A DNA stretch of 59,159 nucleotides from Saccharothrix sp. (GTDB lineage: Bacteria > Actinomycetota > Actinomycetes > Mycobacteriales > Pseudonocardiaceae). Made by a program: the position numbers and the translations under genes. The DNA lies in NCBI RefSeq assembly GCF_031180885.1, contig NZ_JAPSLK010000052.1, positions 1-59,159 of the forward strand. The letters run 5' to 3'. Shown here piece by piece: positions 33,270-40,813 of the stretch. The notes below the pieces were generated by a model. It was not told the DNA's origin, ran no database searches, and was given only the letters and a program-made list of their open reading frames with translations. The stretch's first letter is position 1, and each line of letters begins with the position of its first letter.

Positions 33270-33534
33270 CGCACGCCTCCGCCGGCACGCAACAGGACGG
33301 CGACACCCACCGCCCGCCCGCGACCCATGCCCACCCCCACGCCCCGGCGACCGCTCCAGCCTACCGACGGAGAGTGGCACACCGGGCCGGGTTGCGTGCG
33401 GTCCCTACCCGATTGGCCGATACCCGTTGCTACTTCTTCGAGTTCGGCGGTGGGTGGTCACCACGGAGCGGGTGCGTAGTCGGAGACGTGCCGTCGCACT
33501 TGCGCACGGACGGGTGACGGCGAGGTGGGGCTTC

Positions 33535-33760
33535 CGGCGCAGTCGGGCGCTGTCCAGCCCAGCCGGTGGCTTGCCGGCGGAGCGGGGCTTCCCGACGCAG
33601 CCGGAGGGCTTTTCCGGCGCAGCGGGGCTTCCCGGCGCAGCCGGAGGGCTTTTCCGGCGCAGCCGTGCTTTTCCGGCGAAGCCGGTCCGGCGGAGCCGTG
33701 CTTTTTCCGGCGGAGCCGGTCCGGCGGAGCCGGGGTTTTTCCGGCGGAGCCGGGGGCTTT
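33535..33760. repeat. Imperfect GGCGCAGCC(G)/TTTTCCGGCG repeats
   Basis: About a dozen imperfect repeats of a CCGGCGCAGCCGG...CTTTTCCGG type fill this stretch, with exact stretches of CCGGAGGGCTTTTCCGGCGC appearing twice. Spacing is irregular. Frames on both strands stay open only because of the composition. No gene is apparent between the ATPase start at 33269 and the SDR stop at 34068. Confidence 0.75.
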
Positions 33761-33910
33761 GGGGCTTTTGCTGGGTGGCCTGGGAGGGGGTGGGCGGGTG
33801 GAGGCTCAAGTGACACAGCCCCTTTGCGCTGGTGACCCCGCAGCCCACATGGCCGTGTGCCGGTGAGCGTTCCACCCACCCACCCCACCCAGGCCGTCCC
33901 CGCAAAAGCC

Positions 33911-34052
33911 GCAAAGCCAACAACCCCGCGCTTCGCGCGAGCGCCTTCGGCGCAGAAGCCGCAAAGCCGCAAAGCCAACAACCCCGCGCTTCGCGCGTCG
34001 CGCTGACCGCGAGCGCCTTCGGCGCAAAGCCAACAACCCCGCGCTTCGCGCG
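33911..34052. repeat. Three copies of a 29-bp repeat
   Basis: A 29-bp unit beginning GCAAAGCCAACAACCCCGCG occurs at 33911-33939, 33969-33997 and 34024-34052. Each contains the small palindrome CGCGCTTCGCGCG. Variants of GAGCGCCTTCGGCGC occur between copies. Unequal, non-unique spacers and the lack of cas genes argue against a CRISPR. The GCGCGAAGCGCG-type core also occurs near 17060-17130. Confidence 0.85.
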
Positions 34053-34067
34053 CAGCGCCACCCGCAG

Positions 34068-35456
34068 TCACCACGGAGCGGGGGCGTAGTCCTTCAGGAA
34101 GCAGCCGTACAGGTCTTCGCCCTGCTCACCCCGCACGATCGGGTCGTACACCCGGGCCGCGCCGTCGACCAAGTCCAACGGCGCGTGGAATCCCTCCGCC
34201 GCCAGCCGCAACTTCGTCGGGTGCGGGCGCTCGTCGGTGATCCAGCCGGTGTCCACCGCAGTCATCAGGATGCCGTCAGTCTCCAGCATCTCCTGGGCGC
34301 TGGTCCGGGTCAGCATGTTCAGCGCGGCCTTCGCCATGTTGGTGTGCGGGTGGCCCGGACCCTTGTACGCGCGGGAGAACTGGCCTTCCATCGCCGACAC
34401 GTTCACCACGTACTTGCGCCGGGCGGGTGAAGCGGCCATCGCGGCGCGCAGGCGCGAGATCAGGATGAACGGGGCCGTGCTGTTGCACAGCTGGACTTCC
34501 AGCAGCTCCACCGGGTCGACCTCCTCCACCCGCTGCACCCAGCTGTTGGAGTGGTGGACGTCCGGCACCAGGCCACCGGCGTCGATCGCCGTGGACCCCG
34601 CCGTCAACGCCAGCGCGGTCACCTCGGGCATGGTCTCGGCCAGCGAACCCGTCAACGCCACCGGGTGCGCGGACGACGTGTGCCCGAACGAGATCAGCTC
34701 CGGCAGCGGACCCGACGGCAGCGGCGCGGACTCGGCGGCCACCAACGGCGCGTACGCGTCCCGGGACCGACGCACGGTCTGCGCGGCGTTGTTGATCAGG
34801 ATGTCCAGCGGGCCGTCGGCGGCGACGGTGTCGGCCAGCCGCACCACCTGGCTCGGGTCGCGCAGGTCGATGCCGACCACGCGCAGCCGGTGCAGCCAGT
34901 CCCCGCTGTCCTCCATCGAGGCGAACCGGCGGACGGCGTCGTGCGGGAACCGGGTGGTGATGGTGGTGTGCGCGCCGTCACGCAGCAGGCGCAAAGCGAT
35001 GTACATGCCGATCTTCGCCCGACCGCCGGTGAGCAATGCGCGCTTCCCGGTCAGGTCGGCGCGGGCGTCGCGGCGGCCGCGGTTGAGCGCGGCGCACGGC
35101 GGGCACAGCTGGTGGTAGAACGCGTCGACCTCGGTGTACCGGTTCTTGCACGTGTAGCAGGACCGGGCGCGCTGGAGGGTGCCGACGACCGTGCCGGGCT
35201 CGGGTTCCTTGAGCAGGATGCCGCGGGTCTCGTCGTCGATGCGGGTGGGCGAGCCGGTGGCGGTGGCCTCGATCACGGCCCGGTCGGCCAGCGTGACGGC
35301 CGCGCGCTTGGCGGCTTTGCGGCGCTTCCGAAGGCTCTTCCAGATGCCCGCGGTCGCCCGCCTGATGACCACCGCGTCCGGGTGCTCGGTGTCCAGTTCA
35401 TCCACCTGGGCGAGGACCCGCAGGGCGATTTCCATCTCGGCGGGGTCGATCTGCAC
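34068..35456 (-). CDS. SDR-like protein with N-terminal Cys4 zinc-ribbon
   Basis: A 462-residue protein. Residues 1-95 are helical and basic; Cys100, Cys103, Cys118 and Cys121 (CYTC...CPPC) form a zinc-ribbon-like module; residues 134-400 are a short-chain dehydrogenase/reductase fold with the nucleotide motif LLTGGRAKIGMYIAL and ILINNAAQTVRRS. In the active site a Ser is present (NVSAMEG), but the segment PHTNMAKAALNM has Thr where the YxxxK tyrosine normally stands, so classical reduction is unlikely. The start is GTG 35456, six bases after a TACCCT -10, possibly leaderless. It diverges from the SLOG module, sharing a 77-bp promoter region. Confidence 0.8.
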   Translation of the reverse strand: MQIDPAEMEIALRVLAQVDELDTEHPDAVVIRRATAGIWKSLRKRRKAAKRAAVTLADRAVIEATATGSPTRIDDETRGILLKEPEPGTVVGTLQRARSCYTCKNRYTEVDAFYHQLCPPCAALNRGRRDARADLTGKRALLTGGRAKIGMYIALRLLRDGAHTTITTRFPHDAVRRFASMEDSGDWLHRLRVVGIDLRDPSQVVRLADTVAADGPLDILINNAAQTVRRSRDAYAPLVAAESAPLPSGPLPELISFGHTSSAHPVALTGSLAETMPEVTALALTAGSTAIDAGGLVPDVHHSNSWVQRVEEVDPVELLEVQLCNSTAPFILISRLRAAMAASPARRKYVVNVSAMEGQFSRAYKGPGHPHTNMAKAALNMLTRTSAQEMLETDGILMTAVDTGWITDERPHPTKLRLAAEGFHAPLDLVDGAARVYDPIVRGEQGEDLYGCFLKDYAPAPW

Positions 35457-35533
35457 GGGGAAAGGGTACCCGTGAAAAAGATTCGTTCCTCTGACGGGTG
35501 AAATCCACGTGAGGCGGCGCTAGGGTGCCCGGC

Positions 35534-36742
35534 ATGTCCACAGCGGGTCCGCGGGTGCGCCGACTGGCCCACCCCGACGCCGACATCCGGGCGCGGGCAC
35601 TCGGTCTGCCGCGCGGCCGACCGGTCGTGCTGCTGCTCGGTCCCTCCGGCGACCTCGACACCGACCTGGCCGCCGCGCTCCTGCCAGTGCTGCGGTCCGT
35701 GCTGGTCACGGCCGTGCAGCGGGACGCGGTCGTGATCACCGCGGGCGCCGACGCGGGTGTCCCGCACCTCACCGGCCTGGCCGCCGAGGCCCTGGACGGC
35801 CGTTGGCCCCGGTTGGTCGGTGTCGCGCCGTCCGGGCGGGTCGCGGCGGAGGACGCCGAGCCCGGGCCGGGTGAGGCGCGTCTCAACGCGAACCACGACG
35901 CGGTCGTGCTGGTGCCCGGCTCGCAGTGGGGCGAGGAGGTGCCCGCGCTGGTCCGGACGGTGGACGCGGTCGCGAGCCGGCGGCCCGCCCTGGCCGTGCT
36001 GGTCGGCGGCGACGACGCGGCGCGCGCGGCGCTGGTCGAGCACCTGGGCCGGGACCGGCCGCTGCTGGTGCTCGCCGGGACCGGCGGGCTGGCCGACGAC
36101 ATCGCGCGCGGCGCGCTGGGTGACGACGACCTGGCGGTGCTGACCCGCAGCGGACAGGTCGCGGTCGTCCACTTGGACGAGGGCCCGGACCGGATCGTGG
36201 CCGTGCTGCACCGCGTGCTGGGGTCCCGCGAGTTCTCGACGCCCGTGCAGCCGGTGCGCGTGTTCCCCCGGTTGCGGTTCCGCGAGCCCGCGCAGCGGCC
36301 CGTGGTGGACCCCGGGTACGTGCTGGACTACCCGTTGCTGGCGGACGCGATCCACGACGCCAACCAGGTCGTCGCGCCCGTGCTGCACGAGCAGGAGACC
36401 GCGGCGCTGCGCGAGCGGGAACGTGCCCGGCTGCTGGTGGTGCTGGCGCTGACGGCCGGGTTCGCGACCGTGTCGTTCGGGGCGTTGCAGGTCTGGCTGC
36501 GGGACGTGCCGTGGCCGGGTGTGCTGGTCGCGGTGGCGGGCGCGGGCGCCGCCGTGCTGACCGTGTTGGCCCGGGGCGGCGAGAACCCCGAGGCGCGCGC
36601 CCGGGCCGAGCAGTTGCGGGCGCTGTACTTCGACCACCTGGCCGCGCCACCGGCCGCCACCGACGCGGAACGCGACGAGCGCGCCCGCGAGCTGGCGACC
36701 GAGGTGGCCCGCCACCGCCACGAACCGGTGAGCAACGCATGA
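35534..36742 (+). CDS. SLOG (LSDAT-type) domain protein with C-terminal 2TM segment
   Basis: A 402-residue protein. The N-terminal Rossmann-like sensor has glycine motifs LLLGPSGDL (about 33-41), VITAGADAGVPHL (about 69-81), ANHDAVVLVPGSQWGEE and LLVLAGTGGLADDIA, the pattern of prokaryotic TRPM-like SLOG (LSDAT) domains thought to bind nucleotide-derived ligands. Two membrane helices (LLVVLALTAGFATVSFGALQ and VLVAVAGAGAAVLTVL) and a charged helix follow, like the SLATT/2TM modules linked to SLOG proteins. It probably senses a nucleotide signal and acts at the membrane with the next product. TAGGGT at 35521-35526 lies 7 bases before ATG 35534 (leaderless). The stop overlaps the next start by 4 bp. 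Confidence 0.82.
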   Translation: MSTAGPRVRRLAHPDADIRARALGLPRGRPVVLLLGPSGDLDTDLAAALLPVLRSVLVTAVQRDAVVITAGADAGVPHLTGLAAEALDGRWPRLVGVAPSGRVAAEDAEPGPGEARLNANHDAVVLVPGSQWGEEVPALVRTVDAVASRRPALAVLVGGDDAARAALVEHLGRDRPLLVLAGTGGLADDIARGALGDDDLAVLTRSGQVAVVHLDEGPDRIVAVLHRVLGSREFSTPVQPVRVFPRLRFREPAQRPVVDPGYVLDYPLLADAIHDANQVVAPVLHEQETAALRERERARLLVVLALTAGFATVSFGALQVWLRDVPWPGVLVAVAGAGAAVLTVLARGGENPEARARAEQLRALYFDHLAAPPAATDAERDERARELATEVARHRHEPVSNA

Positions 36743-37464
36743 CGACCGACGAAGACCCCAAGCCCGAGCCGGCCGCCGAGCCCACGACCGGCGCTGTCGA
36801 CACGGCGACGCCCGAGGCACCCTCGGACGTCTCCGAACAGGTGACCGCGCCCAAGCCATCGCCCAAGCCCCGCCGCACGTCCGCGCCGGAGCCGTCGCCC
36901 GAGCCACGCCCCGCGCCGGCCCCCGCCCCCGCGTCCGGCCCTACGCCGGCCCCGACGCCAGCCCCTACGCCCGGCCCGACGCCGGCCCCCACGCCCGGCC
37001 CGACACCGGCGCCGCGCCCCGCGCCCCGGCCCAAGGAACCGCTCGTCCTGACCCCGGCCGTCCTGGCCGACCACCGCGAGCAGTTCCTGCGCGCCTACCT
37101 GCGCCACCGCGTCGGCGACCGCCTCGCCGCCTTCGAGCACGCCCGCACCCGCTACTCCCGCGCCCTCCGCTGGACCACCGCCGGCACCGTCCTGCTCTAC
37201 ACAGCCGCCGCAACCCTCGGCGCGGTCGCGGTGGCCGACCCGGGTCGGCGGGCGATGTGGGGCTTCCTGGCCACCGTCACCGCCGCACTGGCCACGGCGG
37301 TCACCGTCTACGAGGCCGCGTTCTCGTTCCGCGCCCAGGCCCGCCGGTCGGCCAGCGGGGTCGCGCTGCTGCACCTCCTCCAAGCCCACGGCGCACCCGA
37401 GGGCCAGGACGGCGTGGACGCGTTCCGCACCGAGGTGGAAAGCGTCCTCCGCCACGCAGACTGA
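36739..37464 (+). CDS. 2TM (SLATT-like) membrane protein with Pro/Ala-rich tail
   Basis: A 241-residue protein. The first 95 residues are disordered, with Pro-Ala-Pro-Thr repeats (PTPAPTPAPTPGPTPAP). A helical segment (HREQFLRAYLRHRVGDRLAAF) leads into two membrane helices (ALRWTTAGTVLLYTAAATLG and MWGFLATVTAALATAVTVY) and a C-terminal helix. The last 140 residues resemble a SLATT-type two-helix effector, which in known systems is paired with SLOG sensors and may form pores. ATG 36739 overlaps the SLOG gene stop (ATGA), so production is coupled. The stop lies within a 15-bp tandem repeat. Confidence 0.72.
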   Translation: MTTDEDPKPEPAAEPTTGAVDTATPEAPSDVSEQVTAPKPSPKPRRTSAPEPSPEPRPAPAPAPASGPTPAPTPAPTPGPTPAPTPGPTPAPRPAPRPKEPLVLTPAVLADHREQFLRAYLRHRVGDRLAAFEHARTRYSRALRWTTAGTVLLYTAAATLGAVAVADPGRRAMWGFLATVTAALATAVTVYEAAFSFRAQARRSASGVALLHLLQAHGAPEGQDGVDAFRTEVESVLRHAD

Positions 37465-37497
37465 TCCCACGCAGACTGATCCCACGCAGACTGATCC
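37453..37497 (+). repeat. 15-bp tandem repeat spanning a stop codon
   Basis: Three perfect copies of CACGCAGACTGATCC start at 37453, 37468 and 37483; the first contains the TGA of the 2TM gene. A related GTCGGCTGATCCCAC motif occurs twice around 47709-47740 after another gene's stop. Confidence 0.85.
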
Positions 37498-37594
37498 CAC
37501 CCCGATTGGTCCAGAGTGGACTGTCGACCATCGGTGAGGTCATCGGCGGCCCGGTGGTGTTCGCCTACCAGGGCGTGGCTTCCTGTTCCTGCGC

Positions 37595-38530
37595 CTAACT
37601 GGCCGCCGCGGCCAGTGCGGCCGGACGAGGCCCCCGCACCCGTTCCTGGTACGCCCGCAGCACCCGGCCGTGCAGCTCGTCCACGTACTCCGCCGCCGCA
37701 CCGTCGCGTTGCCACACCAGCAGCACGCGGCGGTGCACCGGGCTGCCCACGACCGGCTTGAGCACCACCCCGGGCAATTCCCGCCCGGTGGGGAAGAAGA
37801 ACGCGACGGTGTGTCCCGACCGCACGAGTTCCGCCGCGGACACCGGGTCGACGCCGAAGTGCACGCAACGCGGCGTGAACCCGGCCGCCTCGCAGGCCAG
37901 GTGCAGGTTCACCCGTCCGCCGCCGTAGTTCTCGTCCGGCACGGCCCAGTCCTCATCGGCCAGTTCGGACAGCCGAATCTCGCTGCGCCCGGACAACCGG
38001 TGCCCCGCCGCGATTCCCACCAACATGGGCTCGGTCACCAGCGAACGGCAGGCGACCTCTTCGGGAATCCGCAGTGGACTCTGGGGGAACTCCACCACCA
38101 GCGCCACGTCCAGCTTGCCCGACCGCACCAGGTCCAACACCGCGTCGCAGCTGCGTTCCACGTGGGTTGTCCTGGGCTGGCTGGGCAGCATGTCCCGCAC
38201 CACGTCCACCAGCAACGGCGTCGGCGCGCCCGCCACACCGCCCAGCCGGATGCCGGCGCCGCCGTTCTGCGCGGCCAGCCGCCGTGCCGTCACCATCAGG
38301 TCGTCGAACCGTTCCACCAGGTCACGGGATCTCAGCACGACGTGCCGGCCGAGTTCGGTCAACTCCACGCCGTCGCTGCGCCGCAGGAAGAGCGGACCCC
38401 CGAAGCCGCGTTCGATGCGCCGCAGCTGCGCGGTCAGCCCGGCTTGCGCGATCTTCAGCGAGGAGGCGGCCCGGCTGATGCTGCCCGCCTCCGCCACGGT
38501 CAGCACAACGTGGAGGTGTCTCAGCTCCAT
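37595..38530 (-). CDS. LysR-family transcriptional regulator
   Basis: A 311-residue regulator. The N-terminal helix-turn-helix MELRHLHVVLTVAEAGSISR...AQAGLTAQLRRIERGFG lies at residues 1-45, followed by a linker helix and the type-2 periplasmic-binding-like effector domain (SCDAVLDLVRSGKLDVALVV; ELVRSGHTVAFFFPTGRELP). It is divergent from the aminodeoxyheptulosonate synthase operon, so it is the likely regulator of that locus; the ligand is unknown. ATG 38530 gives the usual family N-terminus; a GTG two codons earlier is preceded by a TAGGCT -10 six bases upstream and could be a leaderless start. Confidence 0.88.
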   Translation of the reverse strand: MELRHLHVVLTVAEAGSISRAASSLKIAQAGLTAQLRRIERGFGGPLFLRRSDGVELTELGRHVVLRSRDLVERFDDLMVTARRLAAQNGGAGIRLGGVAGAPTPLLVDVVRDMLPSQPRTTHVERSCDAVLDLVRSGKLDVALVVEFPQSPLRIPEEVACRSLVTEPMLVGIAAGHRLSGRSEIRLSELADEDWAVPDENYGGGRVNLHLACEAAGFTPRCVHFGVDPVSAAELVRSGHTVAFFFPTGRELPGVVLKPVVGSPVHRRVLLVWQRDGAAAEYVDELHGRVLRAYQERVRGPRPAALAAAAS

Positions 38531-38611
38531 GTGCACTGCCGCAGCCTAGGGCAACCGGATCACGTCCAGCACCGACCGTGCGAGTGTGACAGGTTGACGC
38601 AGCGTGGCCGC

Positions 38612-38683
38612 GTCGGCTTGTCGCGTCGCGTTTTCGCCGATCACGCTGTCCGATCGGCGGAAAACGCGACGCGACGAGCCGAC
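38612..38683. other. Long perfect-like hairpin in divergent promoter region
   Basis: The left arm 38612-38642 (begins GTCGGCTTGTCGCG, ends TTTTCGCCGATC) pairs with the right arm 38652-38683 over about 31 bp with a mismatch and one extra base; the loop is ACGCTGTCC. It sits in the 342-bp gap between the divergent LysR gene and the synthase operon, an odd place for a terminator. CAGCGTGG occurs on both sides (about 38601 and 38732). The rest of the gap shows nothing else clear. Confidence 0.75.
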
Positions 38684-38872
38684 TTCCCAGGCGGCCTCGC
38701 CCGCGACGCCGGAGGCGGCGCAATTCAACGCAGCGTGGAGGAATCGTCGCACAGCGTTGCTCCAACAGGTGCATAACTGACGAGTTATCGCCAGCTGCCA
38801 ACTCCCCGCAACAGTCGGGGTTCGACCACTCTTCAGCGTGGCTATCGCCGATCCTGGGGAGGTGTGAGCGAC

Positions 38873-39709
38873 ATGAGGAAAGCGTTGCGGCTGCGACGCC
38901 TTTCCCGTCCGCGTGACGACAGGTACCTCTTCGTCCCGCTCGACCACAGCGTCTCGGATGGTCCGGTGGTGCCGCGCGACCGGTGGCCCGACCTGATCTC
39001 CTCGGTCGTCGTCGGCGGCGCCGACGCCATCATCGTCCACAAAGGACGGATAAGGACCATCGACCCGATGCTGCTCGGCGGCTGCGCGCTGATCGTCCAC
39101 CTGAGCGCCGGCACCGCGCACATGGCCGACGCCAACGCGAAGGTGCTCGTCGGCGAGGTGGAGGAGGCGCTGCGGCTGGGGGCCGACGCGGTCAGCGTGC
39201 ACGTGAACATCGGGTCGGACACCGAGCCGCGGCAGCTCGCCGACTTCGGCGTGGTCGCGAACGCCTGCGACACCTGGAACGTGCCGCTGGTGGCGATGGT
39301 GTACCCGCGGGGGCCGCGCATCGCCGACGCCAACGACCCCGCCCTGCTCGCGCACGTGGTCAACATCGCCGTCGACCTGGGCGCGGACATCGTGAAGACG
39401 AACCTCGCCCTGCCGGTGGAGCGGATGGCCGAGGTCGTGGAGAGCTGCCCCATCCCGGTGCTGGTGGCCGGCGGCCCGGCTGTGACCGGCCCGGTGGCCG
39501 GTGGCCCGGCTGTGACCGGCCCGGCGACGGGCGGCAGCCTCGTGGACTACGCGCGCGCGTCGATGGCGATGGGCTGCGCGGGACTGGCGGTGGGCCGGCG
39601 GGTGTTCACCTCGCCGCAGCCGATGTCCCTGGTCGCCGAACTCGCCTCCGTCATCCACGCCGAAGACCCCGCCGGCCTGGTGCCGGCCATGTCCGGCGCC
39701 GTGTCCTGA
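38873..39709 (+). CDS. 2-amino-3,7-dideoxy-D-threo-hept-6-ulosonate synthase (GriI-like)
   Basis: A 278-residue class I aldolase-type enzyme. GriI-like proteins condense aspartate semialdehyde with a C3 unit as the first step to 3-amino-4-hydroxybenzoate in actinomycetes. Asp24 (VPLDHSVSDG), Tyr144 (MVYPRG) and Lys175 (DIVKTNL, the Schiff-base lysine) match the catalytic Asp, Tyr and Lys described for archaeal homologues. ATG 38873 follows GGGGAGG at 38856-38862. Near the C-terminus a duplicated AGGPAVTGP peptide is inserted between the VLVAGGP strand and GGSLVDYARA, next to the phosphate-binding loop. It is followed 26 bp later by the dehydroquinate-synthase II gene. Confidence 0.88.
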   Translation: MRKALRLRRLSRPRDDRYLFVPLDHSVSDGPVVPRDRWPDLISSVVVGGADAIIVHKGRIRTIDPMLLGGCALIVHLSAGTAHMADANAKVLVGEVEEALRLGADAVSVHVNIGSDTEPRQLADFGVVANACDTWNVPLVAMVYPRGPRIADANDPALLAHVVNIAVDLGADIVKTNLALPVERMAEVVESCPIPVLVAGGPAVTGPVAGGPAVTGPATGGSLVDYARASMAMGCAGLAVGRRVFTSPQPMSLVAELASVIHAEDPAGLVPAMSGAVS

Positions 39710-39735
39710 TCGAGCCCGCAACCCTGGAGTCTGGC

Positions 39736-40809
39736 GTGAAGTTCGCCTGGATCGACCTCCGAACCGTCCCCGAGGCGCACCGCGAGTCCGTGGTCGACGC
39801 CACCCTGCACGCCCGCCTGGCCGGGATCGTCTCCGACGACCCCGCCCTGCTGGACACCCTGCCGCCCACGGTGACCCGCGTGCTGGTCTCGCCCGAGCCG
39901 GTGGACAGCCCCCACCTGGTCGCCGTCGTCGTGGACGACCGGGACCGGCTGGACCGGCTGACCGCGACCGCCGCGTTCGTGCAGGTCCGCGACGACCGGA
40001 CGCTCAAGCTCGCCTGCGACGCGGCGGTGAAGCTGGAGCACACCCTGGTCGCGTTCACCGACCCGACGAAGATCCCGCTGGAGATCGTCATCGCCGCCGC
40101 CGACGGCGCGCCCGGCAAGCTGATCACCGAGGTCGCCGACCTGGAGGAGGCCGCGATCGTCCTGGACGTGCTGGAGCACGGCTCGGACGGCGTCCTGCTC
40201 GCGCCCCGCGACGCGGCCGACGTGTTCAACCTGGCCCGCCTGCTGGAGGCCAAGACCCCGCCGCTGACCCTGACCACGCTCACCGTCGACGGCATCGCGC
40301 ACAACGGCCTCGGCGACCGGGTGTGCGTCGACACCTGCTCGCACTTCCGCGAGGACGAGGGCATCCTGGTCGGCTCGTACTCGTCGGGCTTCATCCTGTG
40401 CTGCAGCGAGACCCACCCGCTGCCGTACATGCCGACCCGGCCGTTCCGGGTCAACGCGGGTGCCCTGCACTCCTACGTCCTCGGCCCGGACAACCGCACC
40501 AACTACCTGTCCGAGCTGCGCTCCGGCAGCACCGTGCTGGCCGTGGACTCCGAGGGCCGCACCCGCAAGGTCACCGTGGGCCGGGCCAAGTTGGAGTCCC
40601 GCCCCATCCTGACCATCACCGCGCACTCGCCGGAGGGCGTCGAGGTCAGCCTCACCGTGCAGGACGACTGGCACGTCCGGGTCCTCGGCCCCGGCGGGAA
40701 GGTCCGCAACGTCACCGAGCTGCGGCGCGGCGACGAGCTGCTCGGCTACATCGCGACCGAGCAGCGGCACGTGGGCATCCCCATCGGCGAGTTCTGCAAG
40801 GAGACCTGA
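39736..40809 (+). CDS. 3-dehydroquinate synthase II family protein (GriH-like)
   Basis: A 357-residue enzyme of the AroB'/GriH family, unrelated to classical AroB. Segments VQVRDDRTLKLACDA, LLAPRDAADVFNLARLL, GDRVCVDTCSHFREDEGILVG and PTRPFRVNAGALHSYV are typical. Its archaeal relatives deaminate and cyclise aminodeoxyheptulosonate to dehydroquinate. In actinomycete secondary metabolism the homologue makes 3-amino-4-hydroxybenzoate instead; pairing with the synthase and absence of other shikimate genes favour the latter. GTG 39736 has TGGAG at about 39725-39729. It is 4 bp from the ligase gene. Confidence 0.88.
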   Translation: MKFAWIDLRTVPEAHRESVVDATLHARLAGIVSDDPALLDTLPPTVTRVLVSPEPVDSPHLVAVVVDDRDRLDRLTATAAFVQVRDDRTLKLACDAAVKLEHTLVAFTDPTKIPLEIVIAAADGAPGKLITEVADLEEAAIVLDVLEHGSDGVLLAPRDAADVFNLARLLEAKTPPLTLTTLTVDGIAHNGLGDRVCVDTCSHFREDEGILVGSYSSGFILCCSETHPLPYMPTRPFRVNAGALHSYVLGPDNRTNYLSELRSGSTVLAVDSEGRTRKVTVGRAKLESRPILTITAHSPEGVEVSLTVQDDWHVRVLGPGGKVRNVTELRRGDELLGYIATEQRHVGIPIGEFCKET

Positions 40810-40813
40810 CCCG

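Noticed and set aside
33911..34052. Possible CRISPR array of three 29-bp repeats
   Set aside because: Spacers are short, unequal and themselves repetitive, and there are no cas genes; it is an intergenic repeat.
38546..39721. 391-codon minus-strand frame over the LysR-synthase gap
   Set aside because: Mostly antisense to the GriI-like gene and passes through the long hairpin; no ribosome-binding site or domain.
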